A stretch of 32,466 nt of DNA. It comes from Erythrobacteraceae bacterium. GTDB lineage: Bacteria > Pseudomonadota > Alphaproteobacteria > Sphingomonadales > Sphingomonadaceae. The DNA is taken from contig JAIYAL010000065.1 of NCBI GenBank assembly GCA_027489095.1, positions 1 to 32,466 on the forward strand, given 5' to 3'. Made by a program: the position numbers and the translations under genes. Shown here one piece after another: positions 8,036 through 16,910 of this stretch. Under the pieces are notes generated by a model that was not told where the DNA came from, searched no databases, and saw nothing but the letters and a program-made list of their open reading frames with translations. Within the stretch, counting starts at the first letter, position 1. Every line of letters begins with the position of its first letter.

Positions 8036-9679
8036 TCAAGCGGCGATGGATCGCTGAGCGGGCTGCCAATTCCACGGCAGCAGTTGATCGAGCTGGCGGA
8101 CCGGATGCTCGGCGATGCGAGCGAGCACATCGGCGAGCCAAGCCTGAGGATCGACGTCGTTCAGACGGGCGGTCTGGATCAGCGTGTAGAGGACCGCCGC
8201 GCGCTGACCGCCGCGATCGGAACCGCAGAACAGCCACGCCTTCCGGCCAAGGGGCACGCAGCGCAGAGCACGTTCTGCCGCGTTGTTCGTGAGGCAGACT
8301 CGGCCGTCGTCGAGGAAGCGGGTGAACGCGTCCCACCGGCGCAGCATGTAGTTGATGGCTTTGGCGAGGTCGTGGTTGCGCGAAAGCCTGGAGAGCTGGG
8401 TAGTGAGCCAGGCGTGAAGCTCGGCCATGAGCGGCGCACTCAGGTCCTGGCGCACCGCGAGCCGCTCGGCCGCGTCCTTGCCGTTGATGCCGCGCTCGAC
8501 ATCGAACAGAACATCGATCCGCTGCACGGCCTCGAGCGCGATCGGATAGATCATGCCGGCATGATCGCCGCGGCTCTTCTTGCGGGCTGCGCTGGCGACG
8601 TCGGCCAGTTCGAAGAACTTGCGCCGCGCATGGGCAAAACAGCCGGCCTCGAGCACGGGCGCAGGCATGCGTCCGGGAGCATAGAGCTCGCCGTAACCGC
8701 CATAGGCATCGGCCTGCAGGATCCCTGACCAGGACGATAGATGGGCTCGTGGGTGTTCACCTCGCCGATCGCGCGAGTAGTGGAACAGCGCCGCAGGCGG
8801 ATCGTTGCCGGCGAACGATCGATCATCGCGCACATAGACCCACAATCGCGCCGTATCGGTCTTCACCTTGGCCATGACGGGCACGGTCGTATCGTCGCCA
8901 TGCAATCGCTCGGCGGCGAGGACGTGCGCCTCGATGAGCCGATAGAGCGGCATCAGCGCAAAGGCGGCGGCCCCGACCTGGTCGGCAAGCGTCGAGGTGC
9001 TGAGCGGCACGCCTTCGCGGGCGAAGCGCTCGGCCTGGCGGTTGAGGGGTTGGTGCTGGCCGTACTTCTCGAACAGCAGCATGGCGAGGAAGCTGGGACC
9101 AGCCCAACCACGCGGCACAACGTGGAAGGGCGCGGGCGGCTGCGTGATCGTCTCGCAGTCCCGGCAGGAGAACTTCTCACGCACGGTCTGGACGACCTTC
9201 CATGCGCGCGGGATCACCTCGAGCGTCTCGGTGACGTCCTCGCCCAGCTTCGATAGCCGGCTGCCGCCACAGGCCGGGCAAGAGCACGGCGCTGGCACGA
9301 CGACCCGCTCGCGCGGCAGGTGCTCGGGAAACGGCTTCCTGGAGGGCCGCTTGCGTTCAAAGGCGGTAACGGTCGCAGTCTTCTCGGCCGCAACGTCGGC
9401 AGCAAGATCGTCCTCGGCGGCGTCGGCCTCGAAATCTTCGAGCTGCAGCTCCATCTGGTCGAGCAGCCGGCGGGTGCGCTCGGCGCTGGCGCCGTACTGC
9501 TCGCGCCTCAGCTTGGCGATCTGCAGCTTGAGGTGCGCGATCACGGCCTCGGTGGCGCTCTCCCGGGCATGGGCGTTGGCGAGCTTGGCCTCGGCCTCAT
9601 TGGCCCGCCGGGTCGCACTCGCCAGCAGCGCCTTGAGCGCTTCGATATCGTCAGGAAGGGGCGAAACGACGGCTTCCAT
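8036..9679 (-). CDS. tnpC: IS66 family transposase TnpC
   Basis: The DDE transposase of the element. The ATG at 9679 (MEAVVSPLPDDIEALKALLA) is preferred over an in-frame start at 9721 because IS66 transposases usually begin shortly before the PDD.EALKALL stretch; this gives 547 residues, close to the usual size. It has an N-terminal leucine-rich coiled coil, then a zinc-finger-like block (CSCPACGG ... FSCRDCE). The DDE core follows: HGDDTTVPV, QADAYGGYGE and, near the C terminus, the glutamate in NNAAERALR. The short IS66 C-terminal domain (LLPWNWQP) closes it. No frameshift or stop is seen. Confidence 0.95.
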   Translation of the reverse strand: MEAVVSPLPDDIEALKALLASATRRANEAEAKLANAHARESATEAVIAHLKLQIAKLRREQYGASAERTRRLLDQMELQLEDFEADAAEDDLAADVAAEKTATVTAFERKRPSRKPFPEHLPRERVVVPAPCSCPACGGSRLSKLGEDVTETLEVIPRAWKVVQTVREKFSCRDCETITQPPAPFHVVPRGWAGPSFLAMLLFEKYGQHQPLNRQAERFAREGVPLSTSTLADQVGAAAFALMPLYRLIEAHVLAAERLHGDDTTVPVMAKVKTDTARLWVYVRDDRSFAGNDPPAALFHYSRDRRGEHPRAHLSSWSGILQADAYGGYGELYAPGRMPAPVLEAGCFAHARRKFFELADVASAARKKSRGDHAGMIYPIALEAVQRIDVLFDVERGINGKDAAERLAVRQDLSAPLMAELHAWLTTQLSRLSRNHDLAKAINYMLRRWDAFTRFLDDGRVCLTNNAAERALRCVPLGRKAWLFCGSDRGGQRAAVLYTLIQTARLNDVDPQAWLADVLARIAEHPVRQLDQLLPWNWQPAQRSIAA

Positions 9680-9751
9680 GACCGCGATGGAATCACAAAA
9701 ACCCGTCCGAATGAAGCCCAAAATGCGCCGATCACAAAGAAAACGACGTCC

Positions 9752-10093
9752 CTATCCAGCGCTCTGCGGACGCCAGGAATACTGCGGGTTACGCCAGTCG
9801 ATCCCGTCGAGCAGGCAGGCCAGTTGCGAAGCTGTCAGCGACACCATCCCGTCCTTCGCCGATGGCCAGACGAAGCGCCCCTTCTCGAGCCGCTTGGCGT
9901 AGAGCGACATGCCGATCCCATCGTGCCAGATCAGCTTCACCAACGATCCGGCACGCCCGCGGAATACGAACAGGTCGCCGCCATGGGGATCGCGCTTGAG
10001 GCCCTGCTGAACCAGCAACGCCAGCCCCTGCATCCCTTTGCGCATGTCCGTGTGCCCCATCGCAATCCACACCCGCGCACCCGAAGGTATCAT
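9752..10093 (-). CDS. tnpB: IS66 accessory protein TnpB
   Basis: A 113-residue protein typical of IS66 Orf2 (MIPSGARVWIAMGHTDMRKG, later GRAGSLVKLIWHDG and RLEKGRFVWP). It is needed for transposition of IS66 elements, though its biochemical role is poorly known. Its start overlaps the tnpA stop by four bases (10090-10093, ATGA), indicating translational coupling. It is complete by comparison with the usual length of about 115 residues. Confidence 0.93.
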   Translation of the reverse strand: MIPSGARVWIAMGHTDMRKGMQGLALLVQQGLKRDPHGGDLFVFRGRAGSLVKLIWHDGIGMSLYAKRLEKGRFVWPSAKDGMVSLTASQLACLLDGIDWRNPQYSWRPQSAG

Positions 10094-10458
10094 CGCAGCG
10101 CCTTCAACGCTGAGGCTACCAGAGCCGGCGAAGCCGAGGCAAAGATGCTGATCCGTTTACCGCGCGCCAGGTCGATGACGATCGCGGGCTGCAGGCCGGA
10201 AGGAGCGAAGGCCGCATCCTCGACCATCACGGCCGCGGCGAAACCCGGAGACGCCAAACCGTCCGGTTGAGCTTCGGAGTGAGCATCGCGCAGCTTACGC
10301 CGCCACGTGTAGACCAGCGCGGTCGATACATCCCGCCGCCGGGCAACCTCGGCAACGCAGGCCCCAGGCGCGAAGGCCTCGTTCAGGATCTCCAGTCGTT
10401 CCTCATCGTTCCAACGGCGACGCCGCTCCGGCCCGGAAAACACCGTGATCTGACCCAT
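10090..10458 (-). CDS. tnpA: IS66 accessory protein TnpA (helix-turn-helix)
   Basis: A 122-residue protein with an N-terminal helix-turn-helix of the transposase_8 type (RRRRWNDEERLEILNEAF, then VAEVARRRDVSTALVYTWRR). It is the first gene of the IS66 operon and probably binds the element ends. The C-terminal half is variable, as usual for the family. Complete and in frame. Confidence 0.92.
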   Translation of the reverse strand: MGQITVFSGPERRRRWNDEERLEILNEAFAPGACVAEVARRRDVSTALVYTWRRKLRDAHSEAQPDGLASPGFAAAVMVEDAAFAPSGLQPAIVIDLARGKRISIFASASPALVASALKALR

Positions 10459-10531
10459 CGACCGCTCCTAAGCGCACTCTTAAGAGCGCACTTAAGACCG
10501 GTCGCTTACCTCATACGCAAGGCGGGACCCG

Positions 10532-10551
10532 CCGGATGGGTACCTTTACGG
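10532..10551. repeat. Right inverted repeat of IS66 (10532-10543) and right target duplication (10544-10551)
   Basis: CCGGATGGGTAC is the complement of the left end GTAGCCATCCGG with one mismatch. It is followed at once by CTTTACGG, identical to 7993-8000. Confidence 0.85.
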
Positions 10552-11514
10552 CTCAAGCGATGCGAGCTGTCTTGTTGGCGAGCGTCACCGTTGCGATCTA
10601 GGTCGGCTTCCGCTCGAGCAGCCACGCCATCGAGGGTTGGCTAGCGGCATTCTTACGCATCATCCGCACGACCGCTGTTGCACCAACCACGAGCAGCCGG
10701 CGGAGCTAGCCGTTGCCCTGCTTGGTTATTCCGCCCAGTCGCTCCTTACCGCCTTAACTTTGCGGTCGAGGTGTAAGGCCCAGCTAGGCGGCGAACTGCC
10801 GGCCTGACCGGAACAGCGAGGCGTCAGGTACAACTGCAGCAATGGCCGAAGCGGTAATCGGGCCAATATCCGCTATGGTCGCCTGCCGCCGACTGGTCTC
10901 ATCGTTGCGATGCCACGCCGCAATCTGTGCTCGCTGGCGTTCGATCCCGCTGGTTAGCGCCATCAACTGGGCGGCAATACCATGGAGTGCCGACCTTGCA
11001 TGAATGGGAAGCCTGTACTGCTCTTCGTGCAATGCCTTCGTCGACGCCGTGACGCCGCCCGCTCCAAAGCCCGTCACGATCCCGTACTCAGCCAAGTGAC
11101 CACGCAGCGCGTTTATGAGTATGGTGCGCTGGCGAACCATGACATCGCGGCTCTTGTGAAGCATCAGCACCGCTTGCTGCTCGACCGACTTCACAGCCAC
11201 AAGGCGCACGTCGGCCGGGTGACCGCTTCGGCATCAGCCGCATCTGTCTTCCCTCGCTTCACGTATGGCCTAACATAAGCTTGCGGCATCAGGTGCACCT
11301 TATGGCCGAAGGCGATTAGCTCGCGCGCCCAGTAATGCGCCGAGGCGCAGGCTTCTATGGCGACCAAGCAAGGGGACAACTCCCCGAAGAACCGGATAAC
11401 CTCGGAGAAGCTCAATTTGCGCCGGATCAGCACTTCGCCATCCGCTACGATGGCCTGCACAAGGAATACATTCCTCGCCAGATCCAATCCGATGATGACA
11501 ACCTCCTGCTCCAT
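10544..11514 (-). pseudogene. IS110-family (DEDD) transposase pseudogene, multiply broken
   Basis: The N-terminal part from 11514 reads MEQEVVIIGLDLARNVFLVQ, then LVAIEACASAHYWAREL and KRGKTDAADAEA, the DEDD nuclease domain of IS110-type recombinases. A one-base loss near 11210 shifts the frame; the rest continues from 11209 (MRLVAVKSVEQQAVLMLHKS ... ATIADIGPITASAIAA). The C-terminal region is still readable (GGKERLGGITKQGNG, LRRLLVVGATAVVRMMRKNA, LANKTARIA) but has in-frame stops at 10784, 10754, 10706, 10598 and 10553. Three to four residues of the usual DAEAICEAVTRP segment are also missing. The last codons lie beyond the IS66 insertion at 7960-8000. Long inactive. Confidence 0.9.
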
Positions 11515-11824
11515 GGAACGACTTCTAGACGTGGACCTACAACGACCACATCATCGCGCTGCTAGGCTGGTGCGGAGGTCATCCACGGCATCACGTTAGG
11601 TCCCGTCCAAAAGCTCTTGCGCCCAGAAGGCCGTCCACCGCATCATGCCACAGCCGCACCTGCTGGCGGCGCAAGGGTTCGTCCCGGGCGTTGTCGACGG
11701 TGACGGGGTAGAGGACTCGGGCAGGGGTTCCGTCAGGTCGTCCACGCTGCAGTTCTGTGTGCCCTCGCGCCGCCGCGATCAAGCACAGATCACCGCGTCG
11801 ATCGTCATTTCGGCGAAAAGGCGC
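11515..11824. other. Spacer without a supported gene, between IS110 remnant and EPS operon
   Basis: The longest frame is on the minus strand at 11591-11782 (63 residues, ending LLGARAFGRDLT). I recognise no family, and it may be the tail of a lost gene. This stretch also contains whatever is left of the 5' end of the IS110-type element and the 3' untranslated region of the minus-strand EPS operon. I see no clear terminator hairpin. Confidence 0.4.
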
Positions 11825-12931
11825 TCAGCCCTTGGGCAAGTGCTCGCGCAGCAGCGCCTCGTACTGTCCGGCAACATGATCCCAGGTGAATTCCTCATGG
11901 AATCGGGCAATCGCGGCGGCGTGCATCGCGGCCTGGCGCTCGTTGCTGCCTATCAGCGCTTCCAGCGCTTCGGCAAAGCTGGCCGAATCGGTGAAATAGA
12001 TCGCGGCATCGCCCGCCACCCAGCGGTTGTAGGGGTTGTCGTGCGCGATCACTGGGTTGCCCGCGGCTAGTGCCTCGACTAGTGACGGGTTGGTGCCGCC
12101 AACGGTATGGCCATGCAGATAGCCGGCACTGTGGAACCGGATCGCCTTCACCCGGTCGGGTTCGTAGATCGCACCGGTAAACACAACTTCGTCCGATGCG
12201 GCGGCCTTCACCGCGCGGTGATAGGGGTCTTCATCCAGAAACTTGCCGAGCAGGGCCAATTTGTACCCGCGCGGCCGCGCTGAAAAGCCCTGGACGATCT
12301 CCAGGATGTTGTTCTCCGGGATCGGCCGCGCGATCAGGTTGAAATAGTGTCCGGGCTCGAGACCCAAGGCGATCACCGGGTCGGTTTCGGCCTGCTCGAT
12401 CGGATCGGCGCCATACGTCAGCGTGATAATCTTGCGCGCCGGGGCGCGGGTGCGCAGGTAGGTTTCGATCACCGGGTGGTCGGCGATCAGCCGCGTGCCG
12501 AAAAACGCGGCAAAGCGTTCGTTGATGTATAGGATCGCCTGCTTGGTAAAGCCCCAGCGCGATCGCGCCCATTCGATGCCATCCATGTTGATGACATTGG
12601 GAATGCCCTTCAGCCACTGGCGGTAGTTGTAGATGCCGGTATTGTAGCCAAAGGTCAGGCACAAATCGCGATACTGGCAGGCATGCGCGATCGAGATCCA
12701 GTCAAACCGCGAAGTGCCGCGCCAGCCGGGCAAATCGACCTCGATATTGACGCGCTCGATGCCGCGCCAGGTGTCATAGGTGATCGGGCCGTCGCCACTG
12801 CGCTGGCAATAAATGATCACCCGCCAGCCCTGCCGGACCAGATAGAGTCCGATATTTTCCGCAGCCGTTTCAAAGCCGCCATAGGCCGCCGGAACGCCAT
12901 GAGTGCCGAGGATTCGCACGGTCGGTTGCAA
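11825..12931 (-). CDS. DUF1972-family glycosyltransferase, probable rhamnosyltransferase
   Basis: A 368-residue GT4-fold enzyme with an N-terminal DUF1972 domain: ILGTHGVPAAYGGFETAAEN at the start and TFGYNTGIYN and NMDGIEWARSRW in the middle. The C-terminal donor site is GGTNPSLVEALAAGNPVIA. Family members with this layout (for example the Cps2T group) transfer L-rhamnose to the repeat unit, which fits the rmlABCD genes upstream in the same operon. The start is TTG at 12931 with a strong AAAGGGGG site about five bases before it. It is the last gene of the minus-strand operon. Family is secure; the rhamnose donor is inferred from family and context. Confidence 0.88.
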   Translation of the reverse strand: MQPTVRILGTHGVPAAYGGFETAAENIGLYLVRQGWRVIIYCQRSGDGPITYDTWRGIERVNIEVDLPGWRGTSRFDWISIAHACQYRDLCLTFGYNTGIYNYRQWLKGIPNVINMDGIEWARSRWGFTKQAILYINERFAAFFGTRLIADHPVIETYLRTRAPARKIITLTYGADPIEQAETDPVIALGLEPGHYFNLIARPIPENNILEIVQGFSARPRGYKLALLGKFLDEDPYHRAVKAAASDEVVFTGAIYEPDRVKAIRFHSAGYLHGHTVGGTNPSLVEALAAGNPVIAHDNPYNRWVAGDAAIYFTDSASFAEALEALIGSNERQAAMHAAAIARFHEEFTWDHVAGQYEALLREHLPKG

Positions 12932-13038
12932 GTCGGCCCCCTTTGCGGCTGTGCGCCGTATTCGTGCGGGGAGTTACCCGCCCCGTGCCAATCTCGCAAG
13001 TGCGAAAGGCATGAGCGCGGCGGATCGCCGCGCCCTGT

Positions 13039-14244
13039 TCAGTTCAGCGTTTTCCCGCGCGAGCGGCGCCAAGTGCCCCAGGCGTTGCGCAATTGGCCCA
13101 CTTTTGATTCGCTGAGCGCAAGGCCGAACAGCTTCATGCCGCGAAAACGCGGGCGTGTGCCCCGCGCCAGCAGCACCGCGGCGATACGGGCAAAGGCATT
13201 GCTCTTGCGCTGCACCTGATAGGGCTGCATCCGGGCGATCTCGCCCACGGCGAGCGGCTCGGTGGCGATCCAGCCCTTGTCCAGCGCGCGTTCCAGCAGC
13301 GCCCGCCCGCGAGCAGTGCGCGCCACGATCAGGCTGCGGCCGTCGCGCTCTGCGAAATCGGGATAGCCGTCCTTGCCGTACCACGCATCGGCACACGACA
13401 GGTCGGCGAATTCGCCCGTGCCATCGGGGCAAATCTTGCAGCGGAACTGCAGATGGCGGTTGAGGATCGTGCCCCAGCTGGAATTGTAGTCCATGCTGGC
13501 TTCGCTGCCGTCATGCCGCCGCGCGCGGGCCAGACCCGGCCAGCCATCGCCGCGATACTGGAAACTGGCGCAATCCTCGTGCGCCACGCCCAGCGCCTGA
13601 AGCACGGCCAGCGTACCCTGGCGGCTGGGCACGCCAGCGCAGAAAAACGCCAGGCGAAAGGGAATCTGCGCGTCGATCCGCGGATCACGGCGGGCCATGC
13701 GCGCCAACCCGGCGATATCGCAGGGCTTTCCGATGAAGGCAAAGCGGCGGCCGGCGGCAAGGTGCGGTTCGATTGCGGCAAGCGGGCTTGACGGCGCATA
13801 GCGGGATCCTGCGGTGGCCATAAGGTCATCGCGGGTGGCTGCGGCGCGGGTGGCATTGTTGATCGGATCATCGGCTGCGGCGCCGTTTGTCAGCACGAAT
13901 TCGACTTCGCCCGAGGCGACCAGCCCGATCGCCAGCGCGGTCAGCACCCCGCCCGACGATCCGCGATAACGCACCGCCGGATCGGTGGCGTAGCCGGTGG
14001 CAACGCTGACCACAGGGCCCCACAGCGGGTGATAGCCGGGCTCACTGGCCTTGCCCTGCAGGCCGACACCCGGGCACACTGCTTCGAGCACACGCTGTTC
14101 TGCGGCGGCCAGCTCCACCGGGGCGGGGCGAAGATAGCCTTGGTCGGTCATCGCCATGGCAAGGTCGGGGCGCCCGATCGCCGCTGTGCAGGCGCCGCAG
14201 CCGGTACACAGGCCGTTGTCGACGATGTGGGACAGGCTTGGCAT
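13039..14244 (-). CDS. Coenzyme F420 hydrogenase/dehydrogenase beta-subunit (FrhB) family Fe-S protein
   Basis: A 401-residue redox protein from ATG 14244; a TTG at 14250 overlaps the stop of the preceding gene. The N terminus has an iron-sulfur motif C13-T-G-C16-G-A-C19, with a further cysteine at 57 (VCPG). Next come FrhB N- and C-domain features: RYRGSSGGVLTALA, FIGKPCDIAGLARMAR, FFCAGVPSRQGT, and a second cysteine set in CKICPDGTGEFADLSCADAW. The family includes F420 and flavin-dependent reductases. In polysaccharide loci such proteins often sit beside pyruvyl transferases, as here, with unknown function. It probably acts on a sugar or lipid-linked intermediate; the substrate and electron donor cannot be read from sequence. 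Confidence 0.85.
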   Translation of the reverse strand: MPSLSHIVDNGLCTGCGACTAAIGRPDLAMAMTDQGYLRPAPVELAAAEQRVLEAVCPGVGLQGKASEPGYHPLWGPVVSVATGYATDPAVRYRGSSGGVLTALAIGLVASGEVEFVLTNGAAADDPINNATRAAATRDDLMATAGSRYAPSSPLAAIEPHLAAGRRFAFIGKPCDIAGLARMARRDPRIDAQIPFRLAFFCAGVPSRQGTLAVLQALGVAHEDCASFQYRGDGWPGLARARRHDGSEASMDYNSSWGTILNRHLQFRCKICPDGTGEFADLSCADAWYGKDGYPDFAERDGRSLIVARTARGRALLERALDKGWIATEPLAVGEIARMQPYQVQRKSNAFARIAAVLLARGTRPRFRGMKLFGLALSESKVGQLRNAWGTWRRSRGKTLN

Positions 14245-14246
14245 CG

Positions 14247-15428
14247 TCAAATCGCCCCCATGATATCGGCCAGCGCCGCTTCGTAGCGATCAAGCCTGTC
14301 GGCCGCGATGGCAAGGCCCGCCTCGATATCGAGCGTCAGCCGGCCGCGGTTGTCGAACCCGGCCATGGTCTGCACCAGCGCGGTATCGGTATCAACGGCC
14401 TTGCCATCGACATAGTGCGGATAGCCCAGCGTGCCGAACAGCCCGTTGAACTTGCGACTATAGGCCAGCGGCACAACCGGGGTGCCCGCCGAAAACGCGC
14501 CGATGCAGGCGTGCATGCGGCCACCCACCACGAAATCGAGCCCCGACATGAAGCCCTTGGCCGCGCTGGCGCTGGCGAACCGGTCGGGCACGCGCAGCAT
14601 CGGAAACCGCCGGATCAGGTCGGGCACGACCGACAGGTCATCGTCGTTGCCGCTGCTCGCGTAGACATGCGGCACCAGGTGAACCTCGGCTCCGCGTTCG
14701 AACAGTGCGGCGATCAGCCGACGGGTGTAATCGACATAGTCGATCGTCAGCCCCAATTCGTTGCGCCCGGTATAGCCGCCGCGATAGAGCAGGCCCGACA
14801 CGTTGACGCCTGCGCGCACCACGCCGGGAACACGCGCCTGCCTCTCGAACGGCAGCCGGAAAGCAACATCGATGAATTCGTCGGTGGGCGTCTTCAACCC
14901 GCGCGAGGCGAAGTAGGCGCTGGACAGATCGTCGCGGGTGAACACCGCGCGGGCGCGCGCCATGATCCGGTCGGACAGCCAGCGCGCGAACGGATGGTTG
15001 AACGGCCCGATCGTCTGCGGGGCAAGCACCAGCGGTTTGCCCAGCGCGAGCGCTGCCATCTTGGTGCCGGCGTGAAACGCCAACCGTTCGCGACCATAGA
15101 TATCCGCCCAGCTGTCGCCTTCGCCGATATCGACCACCAGATCGCACCGGCGCAGCGCGGCCAGATAGTCCGATCGCCCGAGCAGCAGCGGCTTGATCCG
15201 CGGCATCGGGCCGATTTCTACGCCCACCGGGATGTCATCCGGCGCGACATTGCCGGTGCTGCACAGCGTAATGAAGCGCGCCTCGCGCCCGATCCGCGCG
15301 GCGGCGGCGCGGATGATCGCGATGTTCGACCGGGTCAGGGCATCGACACCAAGGTTGCCATGGCCCAGCGAATGCCAGGGGAGCGCGACAGTGATCGTTT
15401 TGGCGGCCATCGGGGTCAGGTCCTGCAT
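14247..15428 (-). CDS. Polysaccharide pyruvyl transferase family protein
   Basis: A 393-residue protein of the pyruvyl-transferase family, which adds ketal-linked pyruvate from phosphoenolpyruvate to sugars and gives EPS negative charge. Features are HSLGHGNLGVDALTRSN near the N terminus, CDLVVDIGEGDSWADIYG, LVLAPQTIGPFNHPFARW, and the C-terminal VVGGRMHACIGAFSAGTPVV with the usual G-R-M/L-H motif, then PLAYSRKFNGLF. The ATG at 15428 has a poor ribosome site. A second ATG at 15410 (MAAKTITVALPW) has AGGA about ten bases upstream and may be the true start. Its stop overlaps the start region of the FrhB gene, so the two are tightly coupled. Confidence 0.88.
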   Translation of the reverse strand: MQDLTPMAAKTITVALPWHSLGHGNLGVDALTRSNIAIIRAAAARIGREARFITLCSTGNVAPDDIPVGVEIGPMPRIKPLLLGRSDYLAALRRCDLVVDIGEGDSWADIYGRERLAFHAGTKMAALALGKPLVLAPQTIGPFNHPFARWLSDRIMARARAVFTRDDLSSAYFASRGLKTPTDEFIDVAFRLPFERQARVPGVVRAGVNVSGLLYRGGYTGRNELGLTIDYVDYTRRLIAALFERGAEVHLVPHVYASSGNDDDLSVVPDLIRRFPMLRVPDRFASASAAKGFMSGLDFVVGGRMHACIGAFSAGTPVVPLAYSRKFNGLFGTLGYPHYVDGKAVDTDTALVQTMAGFDNRGRLTLDIEAGLAIAADRLDRYEAALADIMGAI

Positions 15429-15529
15429 GGAAATCGGATCAGGAAGCCGGTGGTTTGCCGGCGCGGTTTAAGACCGGATCTGTGCGATACTGGGCCTTGG
15501 CAGAGTGTCGAGTTCGGCACGGGGCAATC

Positions 15530-16819
15530 TCAGTAGACAAAGCAGAAGCCAAGCGCGGAACCAAGCGCGAGGACGGCTGTTGTTGCAAGCGAGGCGCGCC
15601 GCTTCAGAGTCCGTCCGAGAGCGACGCTATAGATCGCGGTGATGATGGCATTGGATGCGGCAAGTTCAAGCGGTGCCATAGTCAAGCCCTGATGCGGAAA
15701 TACGACAAATGTCAGGGTCAGGAAAAAAAGGATCGAGGCAAGCTGAGTGCCGATCCGGACCCTGACCGCGCCAAGCGCGGCGAGCTGAATGCCATAGGCC
15801 GAAGTTGACAGCCGCAGCACCGCATAGGCGCCAAAACCGCCCCAAAGCGGCAGCAACGCATCATAGGCGTGGCCATAGACGAGCCGGGTCAAAAGCGGCC
15901 CGGCAAACGTGAATGCCGCACCCGCCAACAGCGCGAGCAGTGTGAATTCGACATTCAGCCTGAACGAGGCCTGTTCGAAACCAGCGTTATCGTGGTTGAT
16001 CGCCGCCGCGGACAGGCTGGGCATATAGACCGTCGACAGCACCACCGCGAGCGGACTGATCACCTGAACGAGCCGCGCACCGGCCTGATAGACCCCCAGT
16101 TCGTGCGCGCCGAGCAGCACCGAAAAGACCAGCACATCGATCTGCCCGGCTACATTGGTCAGCCCGCCATCGATGGCAAAGCCTGAGCCTGCCTTCAGCG
16201 ACTCTGCGATCTGGCGGACGCCGACCTTGGTCAATTTGCCCAGTTCCAGCCATTTGCGCAGGGAAAATGCCGTGATGACAAGGTACAAAACACGCGACGC
16301 GGCAAAGGCCATCGTCGAGGCGAGCAGATCGTGCCTGGTGATGGCCACCGCGCCAACAATCGCGGTCATCACCACGCTGTTGCCGATCACCAGCACGGCT
16401 TCGGCATCGAAACGGCGGCGGGCGCGGGCGGCGATGATGCACAATTCGGCCAGGGCATTGGCGCTCGTTCCTGCCATTGCCAGGGCATAGATCGGCCAGC
16501 GGGCGGCGGGCACGGTCAGCATGACTACCGGCACGGCGATGGCCAGGGCTAGCGCGGTCAACGCCACCTTGCTGACCAGCACCCGGCGCACGATGGCCCC
16601 GCTGTTGGCCACATCGGCAGAGGCGGTGCGCAATGCCGAAATCGCGAACCCGAAATCGGTCAGCAGGTTGATCAGCCCGGAATAGGCCATCGCCCCGGCC
16701 AGAATGCCGTAGGGCGTCGGCCCAAGGAACCGGGCGAGCAAGATGAAGGTCACCATCCCGACGCCCAACCGCGCGAACGTCGCCAGCAGCATGTAGATCT
16801 TGTCGCTGTTGCGAGCCAA
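15530..16819 (-). CDS. Repeat-unit flippase, Wzx type (polysaccharide transporter family)
   Basis: A 429-residue integral membrane protein with about twelve hydrophobic segments spread over its whole length and the typical flippase N terminus (KIYMLLATFARLGVGMVTFI, LLARFLGPTPYGILAGAMAY). It would move undecaprenyl-linked repeat units across the inner membrane. The start is TTG at 16819 with GGAAAG about ten bases before it; the first methionine after that is at residue 10. It lies between the Wzy-type gene and the pyruvyl transferase in the minus operon. Flippases diverge fast, so the substrate cannot be predicted. Confidence 0.88.
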   Translation of the reverse strand: MARNSDKIYMLLATFARLGVGMVTFILLARFLGPTPYGILAGAMAYSGLINLLTDFGFAISALRTASADVANSGAIVRRVLVSKVALTALALAIAVPVVMLTVPAARWPIYALAMAGTSANALAELCIIAARARRRFDAEAVLVIGNSVVMTAIVGAVAITRHDLLASTMAFAASRVLYLVITAFSLRKWLELGKLTKVGVRQIAESLKAGSGFAIDGGLTNVAGQIDVLVFSVLLGAHELGVYQAGARLVQVISPLAVVLSTVYMPSLSAAAINHDNAGFEQASFRLNVEFTLLALLAGAAFTFAGPLLTRLVYGHAYDALLPLWGGFGAYAVLRLSTSAYGIQLAALGAVRVRIGTQLASILFFLTLTFVVFPHQGLTMAPLELAASNAIITAIYSVALGRTLKRRASLATTAVLALGSALGFCFVY

Positions 16820-16910
16820 GGTCGGGGGTCTTTCCAGTTATCGAGGTAGGGTTGCTATGGTGCGCGGGCGTGTTCTACAATCTGCCTGCCGGGCAAGTCT
16901 TCCACCCGTG

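Larger units (their letters stand above)
8001..10543 (-). mobile_element. IS66-family insertion sequence, apparently complete (2543 bp)
   Basis: The left end reads GTAGCCATCCGG (8001-8012). The right end read inward from 10543 is GTACCCATCCGG, matching at 11 of 12 bases. The element carries the three standard IS66 genes in the minus direction: tnpA, tnpB, tnpC. It is flanked by perfect 8-bp duplications. The three reading frames are unbroken, so it looks recent and possibly active. It is inserted into the 3' end of an IS110-family pseudogene. Confidence 0.88.

Noticed and set aside
8997..10270. Plus-strand frames across IS66
   Set aside because: They are opposite the tnpC and tnpB genes, which match the IS66 proteins along their length.
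10487..10509. GTAAGCG-type IS66 end just upstream of tnpA
   Set aside because: It looked like a common IS66 terminus, but no partner exists on the left and the flanks have no duplication. The ends at 8001 and 10543 with CTTTACGG on both sides fit far better.
11591..11782. 63-residue minus-strand frame
   Set aside because: Short, without family signature, in a region of IS debris. It may be a gene relic but is not supported as a gene.
14238..15536. 432-residue plus-strand open frame
   Set aside because: It is the complement of the pyruvyl transferase gene and shows no family motifs; the minus-strand frame is clearly the gene.
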